Positions 12,639 through 14,491 of a stretch of DNA of 14,491 nt are shown in pieces. Under the pieces are notes generated by a model. The model was not told the DNA's origin, did not search any database, and saw only the letters and a program-made list of their open reading frames with translations. The position numbers were made by a program, and so were the translations under genes. Position 1 is the stretch's first letter. Each line of letters opens with the position of its first letter. Location: assembly GCA_964528535.1 (NCBI GenBank), contig CAZGSQ010000097.1, positions 1 to 14,491 of the forward strand, in the 5' to 3' direction. This DNA comes from CAINVV01 sp964528535. Its GTDB lineage: Bacteria; Bacteroidota; Bacteroidia; Bacteroidales; Prolixibacteraceae.

Positions 12639-14491
12639 ATGAAAAAAAAATTAATTCATGGTCTTTCCCATGACAAGGAATTGATCCATAAAATCTGGCT
12701 GACTATGAGACTGGTAGTATTTCTGTTTTTCATTTCGCTCGTTCATGTTTCGGCTTCTGTTTATTCCCAAAAAACGAAGTTGAACCTGAAAGTCGAGAAT
12801 GCAACTTTGCAACAAGTATTTGAACTCATCCAGAATCAGTCTGAGTTTGATTTCTTTTACAAAAACGAACAAATTCCGGCAGAAAAAAGGGTCTCGATCG
12901 ATGCAAAGAACGAAACCATTGAATCAATCCTCAACAATATCCTCAAAGATACAGATCTTAAATTCGGACTGGTAGACAAAGACATTGTCATCATCCCCAA
13001 TGAGCCGACGAATGCCCAGCAGTCAAAAAAATCCCTGTCAGGCAAGGTCACAGATGCCTCGGGAGCTACACTGCCGGGTGTTTCTGTTGTTTTAAAAGGA
13101 ACAACTTTAGGAGTCATTACCGACAACAACGGATTCTATTCCATTGCTAATGTGCCGGAAAATGCTTCGCTGGTATTTACTTTTGTTGGCATGAAATCCC
13201 AGGAGGTGAAAGTGGGCAATCAAACGACCATCAACATCAAACTTTTGGATGAAAGCATTGGTGTGGATGAAGTGGTGGTGGTAGGTTATGGAACACAAAA
13301 GAAGGTGAATCTGACGGGATCTGTTTCAACCATTCAGGGAGAACTGTTGTCAAAACGCTCCGTGTCACAAACTTCTCAAGCATTTCAAGGTTTGGCACCG
13401 GGATTGACGGTCACACAAGAAAACGGGAATCCGGGATCGACGGCCAAATTTAATATCAGGGGTGTTGGAACGCTTGGTAACTCATCACCACTGGTTTTGA
13501 TTGACGGGATCGAAGGCGATATCAATAATATCAATTCGAACGATATTGAGAATATTTCTGTGCTGAAAGATGCTGCATCTGCCTCCATTTATGGTTCACG
13601 CGCAGCCAATGGCGTTATCCTGGTTACGACCCGAAGAGCAGGAATCAACAAGATTAGCATTGACGTTAGGACAAATGTTGGCGTCCAAAGCCTTACCCGT
13701 ACGCCAAAGTTTGTTGGTGGCGTAGATTATATCAACTTAAGAAATGAAACTTATTTGAATGAAGGCAAGTCTCCGATTTATACCCAGGACTATGTGACTA
13801 AATATGCCCAAAACCACCCTTCTGATGCATACCCTGAAACAGATTGGGTTAAAGCGGTTTTTTCTGAACCGGGAGTTCAACAATCTTATGGTATAACGGC
13901 CATGGGTGGAAATGAGAAAGCACGTTTGTTGGCTTCAATTAATTACATCAATCAAAATGGCAATATGCCCAATACTGGGTTTAACCGTTATGGATTGCGC
14001 ATCAATTCTGATATTACCCCGTCAAAAAAACTTAACATAAGTTTGGACATTAATGCTTCTATGTCTGATCGTTGGGAACCGGGAATGGGCTTTTGGGAAG
14101 TGTTCTACCAAACTTATCGGACTGCCCCCATCTATGCTGATTATTATGAAAATGGGACACGGTTGGCAGATGGAAATCAAGGAATAAATCCGGTTTCAGA
14201 GGCCTCCTCCGCAGGTAAAAATTCATACAAAGGTGCTGATTTGATTGCAAATGGAAAAGTCGTTTATGAAATAATTAAAGGACTAAAAGCCAATTTTGTT
14301 TTCTCTCCACATCTGTTTTACGGTACTGATAAAATGTTTCAAAAAAAGGTTGCTTTGCAGACATTAGATAAATCAGCAACTTTTTATCGTCCGAATATGA
14401 CCACTTTGAAGAACCAGTCCAATCAAAACGTAAACTTGAATACCAAGGCATATTTCACCTATGACAAAAAAATCAAGGATCATTCGTTTTC
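12639..14491 (+). CDS. SusC/RagA-like TonB-dependent receptor with STN domain, 3' end beyond window
   Basis: The first 617 codons of an outer-membrane glycan importer are open to the window edge. After a long, basic signal peptide (hydrophobic MRLVVFLFFISLVHV, cleavage near VYSQ at about 44), an STN domain (about 47-113; NLKVENATLQQVFELIQNQS) provides the signalling contact for FecR. A carboxypeptidase-regulatory-like domain follows (about 128-205; SGKVTDASGATLPGVSVVLK). The SusC box DEVVVVGYGTQKK leads into the plug (about 208-335; NIRGVGTLGNSSPLVLIDG, then VLKDAASASIYGSRAANGVI). Barrel strands begin with DVRTNVGVQS. Full-length relatives are about 1,000-1,150 residues, so the C-terminal 40 percent or so and the partner SusD gene lie to the right. 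Together with the ECF sigma and FecR it forms a ligand-induced, trans-envelope regulated uptake system. The ATG is at 12639-12641. Confidence 0.95.
   Translation, partial: MKKKLIHGLSHDKELIHKIWLTMRLVVFLFFISLVHVSASVYSQKTKLNLKVENATLQQVFELIQNQSEFDFFYKNEQIPAEKRVSIDAKNETIESILNNILKDTDLKFGLVDKDIVIIPNEPTNAQQSKKSLSGKVTDASGATLPGVSVVLKGTTLGVITDNNGFYSIANVPENASLVFTFVGMKSQEVKVGNQTTINIKLLDESIGVDEVVVVGYGTQKKVNLTGSVSTIQGELLSKRSVSQTSQAFQGLAPGLTVTQENGNPGSTAKFNIRGVGTLGNSSPLVLIDGIEGDINNINSNDIENISVLKDAASASIYGSRAANGVILVTTRRAGINKISIDVRTNVGVQSLTRTPKFVGGVDYINLRNETYLNEGKSPIYTQDYVTKYAQNHPSDAYPETDWVKAVFSEPGVQQSYGITAMGGNEKARLLASINYINQNGNMPNTGFNRYGLRINSDITPSKKLNISLDINASMSDRWEPGMGFWEVFYQTYRTAPIYADYYENGTRLADGNQGINPVSEASSAGKNSYKGADLIANGKVVYEIIKGLKANFVFSPHLFYGTDKMFQKKVALQTLDKSATFYRPNMTTLKNQSNQNVNLNTKAYFTYDKKIKDHSF

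Overview
The window looks like Bacteroidota DNA, most likely class Bacteroidia. Supporting signs are a SusC/RagA-type TonB-dependent receptor with an N-terminal STN domain, a FecR-type anti-sigma factor and a Bacteroidetes-type ECF sigma factor, RhaT and GH29 enzymes in a polysaccharide-use setting, TAnnTTTG-like -7 promoter elements, and almost no Shine-Dalgarno sequences ahead of start codons. A free-living or anaerobic glycan degrader (for example a Marinilabiliales/Prolixibacteraceae-like organism) is a guess.

Layout. (1) Bases 1-54 are the 3' part of tRNA-Pro(CGG). (2) Bases 133-1548 (+) encode a secreted sialate/carbohydrate O-acetylesterase. (3) Bases 1556-7175 (-) hold a likely deoxyhexose operon, read right to left: RhaT sugar/H+ symporter, a URO-D-superfamily protein with a corrinoid-methyltransferase-like zinc motif, a compact GH29 fucosidase, a GH29 fucosidase with a C-terminal discoidin-like module, and a RhaM-type mutarotase. 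A divergent AraC-family regulator (7372-8232, +) probably controls it. (4) Bases 8307-8705 (+) encode a small PNPOx-like flavin-binding protein. (5) Bases 8731-10038 are a scar: a perfect 36-bp palindrome, a decayed AAA-ATPase/DUF234 gene (-) with an internal deletion and a nonsense codon, and the C-terminal piece of an MGH1/GH63-like glycosidase (+) joined head to head with it. (6) From 10111 to the right edge (+) lie an ECF sigma factor, a toxin-antitoxin pair whose RelE/ParE-type toxin is frameshifted, a FecR anti-sigma factor, a short leader with a 10-codon ORF and a hairpin, and the first 617 codons of a SusC-like receptor.

How it fits together. The secreted esterase and the two GH29 enzymes would strip acetyl groups and alpha-L-fucosyl (or related 6-deoxyhexosyl) residues from glycans. 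The mutarotase and RhaT would handle the freed sugar, and the AraC protein would sense it. No isomerase, kinase or aldolase is visible. On the right, sigma, FecR and STN-SusC form a cell-surface signalling trio for uptake of another glycan; its SusD partner would lie beyond the window. The toxin-antitoxin module sits between sigma and anti-sigma, which are normally neighbours.

The most interesting points are the methyltransferase-like zinc motif inside a fucosidase operon, the 36-bp palindrome beside a degraded ATPase, the toxin frameshift at a TATGC tandem duplication, the split sigma/anti-sigma pair, and the susC leader. I do not see a clearly new defence or mobile system.
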